A DNA stretch of 64,000 nucleotides from Sepiola atlantica (GCA_963556195.1 OY744525.1:79776344-79840343); one strand, 5' to 3'. Numbered from the stretch's first letter, positions 50,641-61,960 are shown. Made by a program: numbers and translations. Notes: a model not told the origin generated them from the letters alone.

Positions 50641-51297
50641 GTAAGGAGAATTTGCATCTCTTTTTCAGCGTGGTTCTTTGTTTCTGTTAATATGTCAAAG
50701 GCGGCCATCATTCACATCACACACTCTCTTTTCCAAAACGTGACATGTTTTTGCATTTAAAAAAAAATTTTCATTGGAAACAATATTTAAAAATATCTAT
50801 TTTCTAAAAAGTTGGATAAAAGATACAATTATACAAACATTTTACTCAGTATAATAATTACATAGTAAAAAGTCGCTATCATCTGTAAAAATCTGTATGA
50901 CACAATCAAAAAATTATATTACCCTAACTTTATATAATGACACTATCATTATCTGATATTTTTATGTACAATCATAACAATATTAAGATATAGTGCCATT
51001 TTAATTTTTTATGGATACATTTTTTTAATATCTACTATTTATAAATTTTGGTAACCTATTTATTTATTCTTAAATAACATTTAGGATTTTATTTTGTATG
51101 TTTTCATAAAAAGTATTGTCCTTTTTTTCAACCTATTCTTGTAATAAAAAAAGAAAGCATTTTCCCTTTTTTTAGTAAAAATAATGTAATGTTTATATGA
51201 TTTCTGTGAATTTTACAGCATTTTTAATTTGTCAAATAAAAGCTTAACATAATTAAATTCTTTTAGGCTACATGGGTTTTACAGTTTCATTGCATAT

Positions 51298-51490
51298 CAA
51301 CCCTTTTTGAGTTATTTAACACTGAAACACAAGCTGCTATTTTACCCATAATTTGGGAGGGGGTGTTCATACCTCTTCCAATGATATTACAGTTTAAGTG
51401 AATACAATAGATCCAATTGGATTTGAACTTGGCTTAGCCGATTCAATAGTATGACGATTGGTGTCCATTAGACCAATCATGTCCTCCCTA
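51298..51490 (-). repeat. tRNA-derived SINE-like repeat, family B copy 2
   Basis: On the minus strand the head contains TGATTGGTCTAATGGAC (A-box-like) and AAGTTCAAATCCAATT (B-box-like), then a body matching 47927-48165. Cloverleaf folding is only approximate. Diverged from copy 1. Confidence 0.65.
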
Positions 51491-51789
51491 CATAATAAGT
51501 TAAATTTATATTGATTCATAATTCAAAAATAGATGTTCACTTTAAATTTCAAATAATCTTTTAATTAAAATAGTACAAACCACAACTTTATTTTCAAAGT
51601 ATAATTTATCAACAACTTTCATTTAAAATCAAGGGTTGTGTAATAAATTAATTGTTTACTTTCAAATGGATTATAAACAACATACAAAAAAATGAGGTAG
51701 ACCGTATATTTTTAAATATTGGAAATTATTTTTTTAAATCATATAGAAAATTCATTTACTTCTATTCTAGCGTTAAAGACAAGCTTAAA

Positions 51790-52100
51790 TCTTAATACCT
51801 CAGAGGAAGATTAAATCTGGACAGTATAAGGAGATATGTGCAGAACAGGAGATTTTGATGGTATGGCCACGTTGAAAGAATGAGAGTTCTTGGGTTAGTA
51901 GATGTAGAACAGTTGAGGTAGCAGGTTTAGTTCACAGGGAAAACATGGGAGGAAGTGATAAGAATGGACTTGAGAGAAAAAGGGATAAGTAAAGACCTGC
52001 CTAGAGATAAGTTAATTTGGAAGTCAATTTCTAAAAGCTGTCCAACAGATGCCAGCATATAAAATGGACGTTAAACCGAATATGATGATGACTATTCATT
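51790..52100 (+). mobile_element. RTE-type LINE 3' end with degraded coding tail
   Basis: The plus strand encodes, with stops, W-Y-G-H-V-E-R-M and then K-T-W-E-E-V-I-R-M-D-L-R-E-K-G, the C-terminal signature of RTE-like and related retrotransposon polyproteins. The 3' end AGCTGTCCAACAGATGCCAG ... ATGATGATGA matches the minus-strand tail at 20420-20680. Confidence 0.8.
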
Positions 52101-52254
52101 CAATGATCAATTTTCAATTTTTTTATTCATCATGTCATCATATAAAAGATGAGTTTTAAAACAAAGTAAACACTCTTGAAATGTAACAGAATTGAAACTG
52201 GTGGGACCTGTGAAAATTCCAGTTTTTTATTTTTACTTTTTATTTTATTTACTT

Positions 52255-52575
52255 ATATTCCCCCAAAACAAGGCACATTGCCAGTGAGATATAAGGGGCT
52301 ACTATGAATTAGGGACCAGATTAATGAGGACATCCTAAGTGAAGAGTTGTACAGCGAGATGTTTGTTCATATTACATTTAAATTTCTACATGTTTGTACA
52401 GTCGGGAAAACTGGGAGTAGGGAGGGAATTCCAAAGACAAGCAGTTCAAGGAAAGAAGCTATTGGAATAAAAAGCTTTTTAGCATCTGTGGACCTCTACA
52501 GTGAAGTGGAGGGATTTTGCTGATTGTCGGGTTGGTCATTGAGGGGGGGGGGAGGCACAAGTGCAGCAAGTTAAA
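52255..52575 (-). mobile_element. LINE 3' fragment
   Basis: Same sequence as 895-1220 and 41425-41765, on the same strand (for example AAGAAGCTATTGGA and the end phrase AACAAGGCACATTGCCA). It includes a G-run near 52541. 5'-truncated. Confidence 0.8.
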
Positions 52576-53264
52576 TATTTGAATTATAACCACAAATTTT
52601 TCTGAATCTTTAAAAAATGAATATTTATGAAATGCTATTATTGAGGGAACAAAGTTAATATTCTACACTTTGAAAAAACAATCAAATAACAAAAGTGACC
52701 ATTACAAACTTGATTTTACTATACTAATCTTGTTATATAATAAATAGAATATATTCTTACCTTTATAAGTTTAAATAACCGTACAAATTACAAGGTTTAA
52801 TTAGAAATAACTATCAAGTATGAAAGATGATAACCTGACAGGAGATATAGACATGCAGAAAGAAAGAGAGGTAGCTTCAAAGGAAAAGTGAAAGCCCTCT
52901 GTTAGGCTTATACGAGTTTTAGAAGGTTACAGTTATAACTATTTATTTCTAGATAAGCTCAAGGGGAGTAACTCCATCCACTCCCATACTACACACCGAT
53001 TTCTTTTGCTCACACTGAAGTCGCAATCTCTAAATATTGACTTGATTGCTTTCAGTACTACACACAAAAAACAAAAGTGGGTGGTCTACTCATAGAAAAG
53101 ACTGGAAGGGTCTTAATAACCTGTCTCTTATTTTCTTTTGTTTCTTGCTTTTTTTTGGTGGGGAGTATTTTTGGTTGTCCCACTACTCATCTTTTTCCAA
53201 TAAAATTGTAAATATATTTTGTAAATAAAACTGATTTTGAGGCAACCTTTCCCTGGGAGAATAC

Positions 53265-53670
53265 TGATTACACTGACCAGGCTATTTTTGAAGCTAAATT
53301 AAATTGCCTCTTTTTGGGGGTGGGTGGGGTTGAAGCAAGATTCGCCACTATAAAATAAACTTGTATCTAACCTTGTTGCTGTGGGAGGCAGGTAAACAAA
53401 TCCAATCTTTTGGTTAGGATTAAATTGTAGTATCTGTTCAGTCTCAGGAGACCAACCATTTCAGGCAGCTTTTTTCAAAGAGAGGTTGGGGGATGAGTAT
53501 ATTGCCGGTCACCTGAAACACGATCATTTATGAGGGAGTGCTATGAGGAACTATACACCTATTTTTGTTCCCATTCAGAGTGTCCCTTTTGGGGAGCTGG
53601 ATTTCCTCACATTAAAAACTGACCTTGTGTCTAACTTTGTCGTCATGGGGAAGCAAATAAATACAGACAA
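53265..53670 (+). repeat. Dispersed SINE-like repeat, family A copies 4 and 5
   Basis: Two consecutive pieces each end with the family tail (AACCTTGTTGCTGTGGGAGG near 53370, and ACCTTGTGTCTAACTTTGTC near 53622, followed by AAGCAAATAAATA). The second includes GTAGTATCTGTTCAGTCTC. A segment near 53500 (TTGCCGGTCACCTGAA) resembles 32390-32410. Confidence 0.6.
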
Positions 53671-54342
53671 ATAGGTACAAATAAGTTTGTTGCATTGGAT
53701 CATAACAGCCATTCATTTTTTATGTTTATGTTAAAGCAGAGTATGAGTTGCAATATTATTTTTCTACATCATTTTTTTATATAATCAGTTTTTACATTTT
53801 TATTTCAAGAAAGGCATACTTTTGACTGAAATTTTAAATTCAAACTGTGCTTTAAATTTTGAATTTAACTATAAGACATAGATATTTAAAATTTTTATGC
53901 TTCTTAATTTTAGCTTATTAAGATGTAATAACCTTTTTTTTTTAATATATATTAATTCATATCATATAACATACAGAAATAAATAGTATTTACAATTGTA
54001 TTTATTTAAAAAGCAAGTGAAAAAAAACAATAGTTTTAGCAAAATTGTAATAGATTTTAATTGTTATCAGATAAATACAAACTCTAATTTCTAAAACAAG
54101 TCAACTAGCAAAAATGCTCAATAAAAAAGTATGTATAAAAAGATGTTACCTTTGAAAATATTATTATAAATGATTAAATATAAAGTGCAATGAGAAAACA
54201 ATCTACAAATAGAATATTGAACATAAAGAAAAATTAAGATTATTTTTTTTCATTCTACATTTTGTGCCTAAGTGACAATGATATGAATTTACAAATTGTA
54301 TTAACAAAATCATATCTATTTATTCCAGGTTACATAATCAGC

Positions 54343-56727
54343 ATGTTTGGACTATATATTCTTCTAAGCACACTACACATTTGCCTTAGTATAGACCTTA
54401 CATACACTGTGGAAGAAGGAAAAACTCCAGGTACCTACATTGGAGACATTTCTACAGATTCTAAGATAATGGAGAACATGTCCTACCAAGACAAGAAACT
54501 CATTACATTCAGTCAACTGCAAGGGAAAGTTGATAGTTCTCAATATTTCCAAGTGTCCAAGAAAACAGGCAAACTTTATGCAACAATCACATTGGATGCA
54601 GAAGCAATATGTAAACGTAATGTACAATGTTTTCAACTCATTGATGTAGCTGTTCGTAAAGGAGGTTCTTCAATGAGAATTTTAGAAATCAAAGTCATCA
54701 TAAAAGATATCAATGACCACAAACCAGAATTTTCAGAAAAAAAAGTCAATATTGCATTTTTGGAAGATGTCGGCATAGGAGCTAAAAAAATAATCCCTAA
54801 TGCTATAGATAAAGATGTAGGACTTTTAAATTCAAAGATTTCTTATGAACTTAAAAAGCATAAAAAGGAACCATTCACATTGTATGTTGATCCAAGTATT
54901 GAGGGAACATCAATGATATGGATAAAATTGGAAGAAAGACTAGACAGAGAAACAAAAGATTCTTATGTTGTACAAGTAGTTGCTAGAGATGAAGGGTCTC
55001 CTCCTAAGCAAAGCACATTAAATGTCCATATTTCAGTCAATGACATAAATGATAATTTGCCCAAATTTTCCAAGAAAGTATACAATATTTCAATAAAGAA
55101 TGAAGAGAGCAAAGTCACACCAATTACTATTTTATCAGCAACTGATTTGGATTCAGAACAAAATGGAAGAGTTTCATATCATTGGAGCCATCAAACATCA
55201 GAGAGGGCAAAAAACTTCTTTCAGTTAATAGAACAAACTGGGCAGATTTTCTTGCAAAAAAAGTTCAATTCAGGCAAAAAATTGGTACAAAATTTGTATG
55301 TAAAAGCTGAGGATGGAGGAAGTCCATCATTAAGCTCTTTTGCAATTATTAATATTCATATAATAAGCCGTGAGAACACTGCTCCAATTATTGATATAAA
55401 TTTTCCTTCTTCCAAGAAAAATACAGTGGCGATCCGAGAAAATGCGAAAATTAGCAGTTTTATTGCTTATGTGAAAGTCATTGACAATGATGAAGGACAA
55501 AATGGAGATGTCACTTGTCATCTTCATCATGAGAAATTTCAGCTTCAGAACTTAGGTACAAAGAAATATGAAGTGACACTGAAAGATCCTCTTGACAGAG
55601 AGAAAGAAGAGCACCATAATGTTGTGATCAGTTGTCAAGATAAAGGCTCTCCTCCTCTTCATAGTAACAGTAAATTCTCCATTCAAGTGATGGACATCAA
55701 TGATGTAAGGCCACAATTTACAAAAGACACATTTAAATTCTTCATTGATGAGAATCAAAACTCCAGAATTACTCTTGGCTACATCAATGCCACTGATCCA
55801 GACTTGGGAGATGGAGGAAAACTCACATATTCTCTCATCACCAATAACAACAAACACTTCTTACCTTTCAAAATGACCACAAATGGATTACTATCAGCAA
55901 TTATGTCTCTTGATCATGAGTTTCAACATACTTATCACTTCAAGGTGTTTGTCAAAGACAATGGAACACCATCTCTCAATAACACAGTCAATGTGATTGT
56001 TGAGGTCACTGATAAAAATGATAATGCTCCATATTTTACATTTCCCAGTGTTAAACCTTACAATCTACATGTCACATATTACCCTGATGCCAGAAACAAG
56101 AACATCACACAGATAAAGGCAGCGGACAGTGATAGTCAAGAGAATGCATTTCTAAAATATCAAATAATCAGAGGCAATGACAAACAGATGTTCACAATCA
56201 ATCAGTACACTGGTTTCTTAGCTTTCAATAGACAACTCAACCAACAAAATGCTGGCTCCTATCAGCTTGAAGTTGTCGTCAAGGATAGTGGTAGGCCAGT
56301 TCTATCAGCAACAACTACTCTCTTTTTAACACTCACTATCAGCAACAACACATCAGAAATGTTAAATGTTGTTCAGCTTCACACTGAAGAGAAGGTGCAT
56401 CTTAATCTCGTCATTATTATTACAGTCATAGCAGTTACAATAGCTGTCTTCATTACAGCTTCATTATCAATCTGCATCATTCGATGTAATGGTCAGTCAA
56501 ATGTGGCCTATGCCCAAGCACTTGATCCTTCCAATAGATATGTTGGTGAACAGAGACAACTCATTGCTCCTTCTTACCCAGGAAACACTTGGCCTCATCC
56601 TGCTCAGCCTTTGCAAATAGCCCAAGCATCATCTATAAATACTCCCATGGCAACATCAAGAAGACAATTAACTTCAGCAGACGCACTTCCACAGAAATCA
56701 CAGCCACCAAGTGATGTTCCATCGCAA
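54343..56727 (+). CDS. Protocadherin gene 5, ectodomain/membrane exon (795 codons)
   Basis: Same family plan. An in-frame ATG exists at 54262, but I choose 54343: it aligns with the starts of the other four genes, gives a proper signal peptide, and follows the conserved acceptor by exactly 14 nt (TTCCAG at 54328). EC1 has C-K-R-N-V-Q-C, keeping the Cys-X5-Cys spacing. EC2 begins L-E-D-V-G-I-G-A-K-K like gene 3. EC3 is distinctive, ends with a deletion (F-P-S-S-K-K-N) and shows A-I-R-E-N. The stalk is nearly uniform with changes such as K-D-P-L-D-R, E-H-H-N-V and L-E-V-V-V-K-D. The membrane span starts near residue 687. The exon ends at CAA|GTAAGT. The full protein is 886 residues. Confidence 0.94.
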
Positions 56728-56779
56728 GTAAGTATAATTAGTTATTGTTTTCTTATTTATTACCTTTAACTTTTAATTA

Positions 56780-57790
56780 AACTATTTAAATACTGCAAAA
56801 ACAAACAGCAATTTGACGTTTGCCCCAGTTGAAATGAATGGCTCTCTCCTTGAAGATGACACAACTATCTATGGCAACATTTCGAAGAGCATAATTAGAT
56901 CATGATCTTTCTAATTCTCTCACTTCTGATTTGGAGCACGTGGTGCTATGGGGAAAGGGTGGCTGGTTACTTTTAATACGTCTAAGATCAAGCTTCTCTC
57001 CTTTCACCACCAACGCTCTGATCCTCACTTTGCCCCAATTGAAATGAATGGCTCTCTCCTTGAGGATACCTCTGCTTTGATAAGCTTCTAGGACCAACCT
57101 TCACTCTAGATCTCAAGTGGAAGACTTATATTACTGTTTTTAAGATCGCTGGAAAGATGGTTGGATCATTCTACCACTCCAGAAGGTCTCTCACTCCGGA
57201 TGCAATTCTCTACCTATATTAGTCAAATATGTCCTAAGATGGAATACTATTTCCACATCTGTGGAGGTGTCTCTCAGAGCACACTTTCTTGCCTTATCAG
57301 AGTACAAAACTGACTTTGAAATCACGTGGAGAATGTCCTCTTTTCTCTCCAGCCTCTTTCTCACAGAAGAGATGTTGCTAGTCTCTACTTTACTGTTATT
57401 TTTATGGTAGGTGCTCAACTGAGATCTAATTTATGATTCTCTCTGTAAAATATTTATCACAAAAACTTGTCTAGCTACAACAACTGTAAATAATTTTCCT
57501 TCCTCCCTCTGTATACCTAAAACTAAATGGAACTTCTATAAGCAGTTTCTTTCCAAGAACTACCCGTCTGTGGAACAATACCACCAGGCTGTTTCCCAGC
57601 TGACTATAGACTAGTCGTTTTTAAGTTCGATGTTAACAAATTCTTCTTGAGCTGGCCTTTTAAATAATCTAATTCGGACCAGTCTCAACAATTGGTATGA
57701 ATCCTCATGTTGGTGTTTCACTAAACTCATTAATCCTTTTCCTCGAGTGGCCTATGTGCCTTGATAAGTGGTGGCTCGTTAGTACATTAA
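56780..57790 (+). mobile_element. Degraded LINE fragment in the first coding intron of gene 5
   Basis: Plus-strand pieces read A-G-K-M-V-G-S-F-Y-H-S-R-R-S-L-T-P-D-A-I, the thumb-like motif also seen in the LINE fragments at 1221-1601 and 12480-12791, and near the end F-K-F-D-V-N-K-F-F. Frames are broken many times. A ~40-bp phrase (GAAATGAATGGCTCTCTCCT) occurs twice, near 56835 and 57043, indicating an internal duplication of ~210 bp. Its insertion makes this intron 2.4 kb, against 0.3-0.5 kb in the other genes. Confidence 0.72.
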
Positions 57791-58231
57791 AAAAAAATTG
57801 ATTGGAATGCTCTCAGAACTTATACTAATTTTCTTTTGTGTTATATACATTAGTTTTAGTAAAAAGTATAAAAAAATTCATTTAACTGAATCATCACCAC
57901 CATTTTCTTATAAACAAATTTACAAATCTATTTAAAAGAATGTTCATATGTAAACAGGAGTTTAAACGTTTTTATCTAAACTGAATATGAGAAACATCAA
58001 ATATGAGAAAATAAGCCTAAAACAAAATAATTATTTCATAATCTTGACAATTAATCCAAATTTAATTCCTATATTCTTTTTTCTTTAAGAGAACAGTTGA
58101 CTATTTTTTTACTAACTTGGAATATAATTAATTTAATTCTATTGTTGCAATACCTAAACATTTTAGACAAGAAAATAAAGTATATAAAAGATAATATTTG
58201 TTCTAATTTTGAGGATGAGGAACTCATTATA

Positions 58232-58968
58232 TACAATTTTCAGACCGGTTTCCCATCTTGGTTGTTGCTATCACCACACTCAAGTGCCTTTTACCCTCTG
58301 GCCTTCTTTAGGTGCCTCATGTAAAGTCATCATGGAATTTTGAACCCAACCCTTTATTGAAATCCCAGGTGTACAGTGTTCACATTCCATTATCCAGGTA
58401 TTGTGCATGGACGGCAGCACCGGGGATGCAGGGGGGGGGGGGAGGGGTCTCAAGACCCCCCACTTTTTTACTTGGCCCCCCCCCCTTTACGGTCATCAAT
58501 AATGAAGTTATATATGCATGTGTTTAACCGGGCCCCCTCACTTTTTAGGAGAGCCCCCCCACGTTTATAACTGTCCTGCCGGTCCTATTGTGACATTCTT
58601 TCTGTTAACTTGTTAAATCATTTTATTGCCCTTGCTCAGGATTGAATTCAAAACCTCAAGATAACCAGAGACACATGACCCAGATGACTAGAATGTTGGT
58701 TAAAGTGTGCAGATTATCTTCAGGTTCTGAGTTCAATCCTGAGCAAAGGTAGTAAGAAAAATTAACAAGTGACTTGAAAGAATGTCACAAGATGTGGAGA
58801 ATGGAATCCGAACAGTGTACTCATAATGTTCCAATTAAGAATTGGGTTAAAAATTCCATGATGGTTCTCAAGTTTGACAGAAGGGCACTGAAGAATGCCA
58901 GATGGCAAAATTGGCCAAAATATTGTGATAACAACAACCAAGATGAGGAAACCAATCTGAAAATTGTA
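58232..58968. repeat. Large foldback (~740 bp) with a GC-rich insertion in one arm
   Basis: TACAATTTTCAGACCGGTTT at 58232 pairs with the complement ending at 58968 (ATCTGAAAATTGTA). Matching continues inward, with mismatches, through TCATCATGGAATTTT and CCTTTGCTCAGGATTGAA. The inner arm pair is centred near 58688 and the outer ends near 58600. The left arm therefore carries extra material: the 58405-58590 segment with long G and C runs, which has no partner in the right arm. Confidence 0.8.
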
Positions 58969-59144
58969 AATAATAATAAAAGATAATGTTCATATTTTAT
59001 CTTATACAAATAACTGCTTGAAATGTGTTTTTTTTTTAAATTAAAATATATCTGTTACTGATAATAATTTATAAAAAATATCTGGAGTCATATTAGAAAT
59101 GTTATTTTCCACATTTTCCCCTATTTTTTTCTTCATTTTACTAG

Positions 59145-59268
59145 ATGTATACACAAAACGTCTCAATCCCACCTGATTATTTTACCTGGAGATCTGCTGT
59201 ACCTTCCCAATCAGAAGCAGACCTGAGCTGGAGGGAAGAAAATGTTGTAAATAACCAAGGGACATCAG
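59145..59268 (+). CDS. Protocadherin gene 5, second cytoplasmic exon
   Basis: The acceptor is TTTTACTAG. It encodes M-Y-T-Q-N-V-S-I-P-P-D-Y-F-T-W and ends N-N-Q-G-T-S, then the donor G|GTAATAT. It is separated from exon 1 by 2.4 kb because of the LINE and foldback insertions. Confidence 0.92.
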
Positions 59269-60959
59269 GTAATATCAGGAATGATTGTATTAAATAAAAT
59301 ATATAGTAATGATGTAAATAATACAGTGAAATTATACATTATGCAGATGTAATTAATAGAAGCAATTTTTCAATAATTAAATATATTTATGCAAAGAAAA
59401 AGGAAATAAATAATTTTAAAGAAAATTTATTTGTATACATATATATTTATTTAATAAATTATCTAGATAATTGATCTCATTTAACGACTAGAAAAGTGAT
59501 AACTTTTTTAGGTTTGATGAAGCAAATTAGAATACAGTTGAGAAGATTTCTGTCAATCAACAATTCAGCTTTTTCTTTATCATTTTTATAGAAAGTGTTG
59601 TTCTGTCCTTTTTTAGATGAGCACAGGCATAGTTTGTAGTAGAAATAAATGATGAAAGATTTTACTCATTTTATAGAAAGTGGGTGTACATATTAAGTGG
59701 GAAAGGAGTGTGATTGAAGAGGAAACCTACAAATAGTTGTGGATAATAGAAATTCAGGATGGAAAATATACTGCTTAAATCAATTAATTGTGCTAGATCT
59801 TCTTACTACAATGAAAATTTTGTATCTGTATGCCTGTTACAAAAACTTGAAATAATATTGAAAAAGAACACTGTGTGAAATAATACCCATTATAATTAAC
59901 CACATTGATACATAAATATAATAACGAGTGTAATTTGACACCATAACTCATTTAAATAATATTACAATGGTTACAAACATGCACATGCACAAAATCTCTA
60001 TTATAGCAAAAATCATTTTTTTCAGAATTTTTTTTTTAATGGCATCTATAGCTTTAGGAATCTGTCAATTCCAAAAAGGTTACAAACTAGTTATAGACGA
60101 TTTCCATATAACATGTATCATTTCTGAAAAATGCACTGCTTCCAGAAAATATTTTTGAAAAATGAAGAAAATTTATTTTTAAAATAACCATTAAGTTCAA
60201 AATAAAACGAATAGCCAAATATCCAGCATTTTGCTTTTTATTGCATTTGTTTGCTAATTCTATAATTTGACATGAAGTTTAGTTGAAGATCTTAGAAATT
60301 GGTAGTTGCATCAATAATTATTGATTTATATGTATAATTTTATTTTATACTAATTTTTTTTTTTTTTTACAAAATTTCCTTTTTTGTCAAAGCGTTTACT
60401 TCAGTGGTGAATATTTATCTCATTAAATAAACAGTTATATTTTTATCAAAATTCAACTCTTAACTATGTCAGTATATATAAATGCTAAAATCCTGAAAAA
60501 TCATTAAAGGGGGATAAATAATATCTTCCTTTCAATATTTTTTCAATATTTTAGCATTTCTTTGTAAATTTATCTTTAAATATTTTGTATCAGTTTAAAT
60601 TACATTGCATATCTTCGGAAAGTATCTAAGACTTATGCACGTATATATTTAATATATATAAAACAATTTGGGATCTTTAACTCATATAATTGCATCTTTA
60701 TATAATAATGAATATTATTTTTAAAAATATGTATCAAATTTTATAATATAAATTTCATTACTCTTTTGTCGTACTTATCAGAAGCACATCTTATATAAAT
60801 AGCGATTTTGTCTGTCCGTCAGTCACAATTTATTAAAACGTAATAAATATATCATTGAATTTGTCTCATTTCAAAATATCAGAGATTTAAACTACTTTTA
60901 GAAATGAAGTTGAAAAGAAATCGCATTGATAGTAAATAATAAATTGCTAACAAATAAAG
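59269..60959 (+). other. Second coding intron of gene 5, left part
   Basis: AT-rich sequence with no gene, RNA or repeat that I recognise. Short open stretches such as 59967-60158 have no family resemblance and are not called. Confidence 0.5.
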
Positions 60960-61030
60960 CGGATGCCATGAATGGAAATCGAAACCTTAAGATCTTCAAT
61001 CTTAGGTTCTACCAACTGAGTTAGTTGGCC
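60960..61030 (-). pseudogene. tRNA-Phe-like sequence (tRNA pseudogene or SINE head)
   Basis: On the minus strand it starts GGCCAACTAACTCAGTTGGT, a D-arm and A-box-like stretch. An anticodon stem-loop TAAGA-TTGAAGA-TCTTA (anticodon GAA) follows, then a T-arm-like TTTCGATTTCC. The 3' acceptor half does not pair with GGCCAAC, so a functional tRNA is unlikely. Confidence 0.55.
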
Positions 61031-61319
61031 TTTCTTATGAATAGAGTTGAAAAGATTACCGTAACAAAATAAGTATAACTTTGGCATGAGGTCACAGACT
61101 TATGATTTACGTCATGTTTCAAAACATGAATTCAAACAAACTAATTATTTTAATAGTCCAAAACAATTTATTTTGCTTTAACTATTTATTGGCATTAAAA
61201 ACAATTTAATATTTAATATACTAGAATTAATGAGCGTGTAAGGCCCATTAATTTTAGTATATTAAATTCAAATCTGCTCATTCACATCATATAAATAAAA
61301 TTGATATGTATTTTTCTTT

Positions 61320-61960
61320 TGTATTATTTGTATTATTTGGACTACTGTTCTCATCGTCAGTGTTATTTTCACAACGTTTCGGCCGATGTAACCCCTCATC
61401 TTCAGGTGTACCCTGTCGAATTCGGGAATCTATATGGAATTTCGAACGGAAGCCTTTATTTAATCCACAGGGGTGGCATGCTCTTGTTCCGTCAGCCATG
61501 ACCGGGTAGAAGTCTTAAGTAATTCGCAATTGTATTCTTAGTATCACTCGCACTGTGGATTGAACCTTCAATCTTCAGAAGACTGTCACTTAGAACTGAA
61601 TTTTACTTAATACTTTAGCCATTATGCCACGGGTCCTTACAGATAAAGTACTAAGTAAAATTCAGTTCTAAGTGACAGTCTTCTGAAGGTTGAAGGTTCA
61701 ATCCACAGTGCGAGCGATACTAAAAATATAATTGTGAATTACTTAAGACTTCTATCCGGTCATGGCTGACGGAACAAGAGCATGCTACCCCCTCAATTAA
61801 ATAAAGTGTTCCGTTCAAAATTCCGTACAGATTCCAGAGGTCGATAGAAAGATTCCTAAGTTTGACAAGATACACCTGAAGGTCGGAGGTTACATTGGCC
61901 GAAACGTTGTGAGAATAACACTCAAGATGAGAATAATAGTCCGAATAATCCAAATAATAC
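61320..61960. repeat. Large foldback, ~300-bp arms, 26-bp loop
   Basis: Arms at 61320-61617 and 61644-61960 are reverse complements with scattered differences (for example CACAACGTTTCGGCC and its complement). Next to the loop the arms carry GAAGGTTCAATCCACAG, similar to a tRNA B box, and the loop reads GCCATTATGCCACGGGTCC, so the foldback may be two head-to-head SINE copies. A fragment of one end recurs at 13265-13345. It ends only about 50 bp before the terminal exon of gene 5. Confidence 0.88.

Larger units (their letters stand above)
50641..54328 (+). other. Predicted leader intron of gene 5
   Basis: It contains a weak copy of the conserved element (50890-50955), SINE family B copy 2, two LINE 3' pieces, the GCTCAAGGGGAGTAACTCCA motif at 52958-52977 and family A repeats at 53265-53670. 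No coding exon was found. It ends TTTATTCCAG. Confidence 0.5.

Noticed and set aside
54262..54342. Longer in-frame start for gene 5
   Set aside because: The extra 27 codons have no counterpart in the other genes, would bury the signal peptide, and span the conserved splice acceptor 14 nt before the chosen ATG.
10491..55857. Conserved 101-codon antisense open frames opposite EC4 in all five genes (for example 10491-10796 and 55552-55857)
   Set aside because: They lie exactly opposite the most uniform coding stretch, so their conservation is explained by the sense protein. No promoter, signal or domain supports them.
58242..58262. TTTTCAGACCGGTTTCC resembling the start of a terminal protocadherin exon
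   Set aside because: Similarity ends after about a dozen bases. The sequence is the arm of a foldback whose other arm carries the complement, and the true terminal exon is at 62013.
60960..61030. Functional tRNA-Phe gene
   Set aside because: The anticodon arm is good, but the acceptor stem does not close and the A box departs from consensus, so it is listed as a tRNA-like pseudogene.
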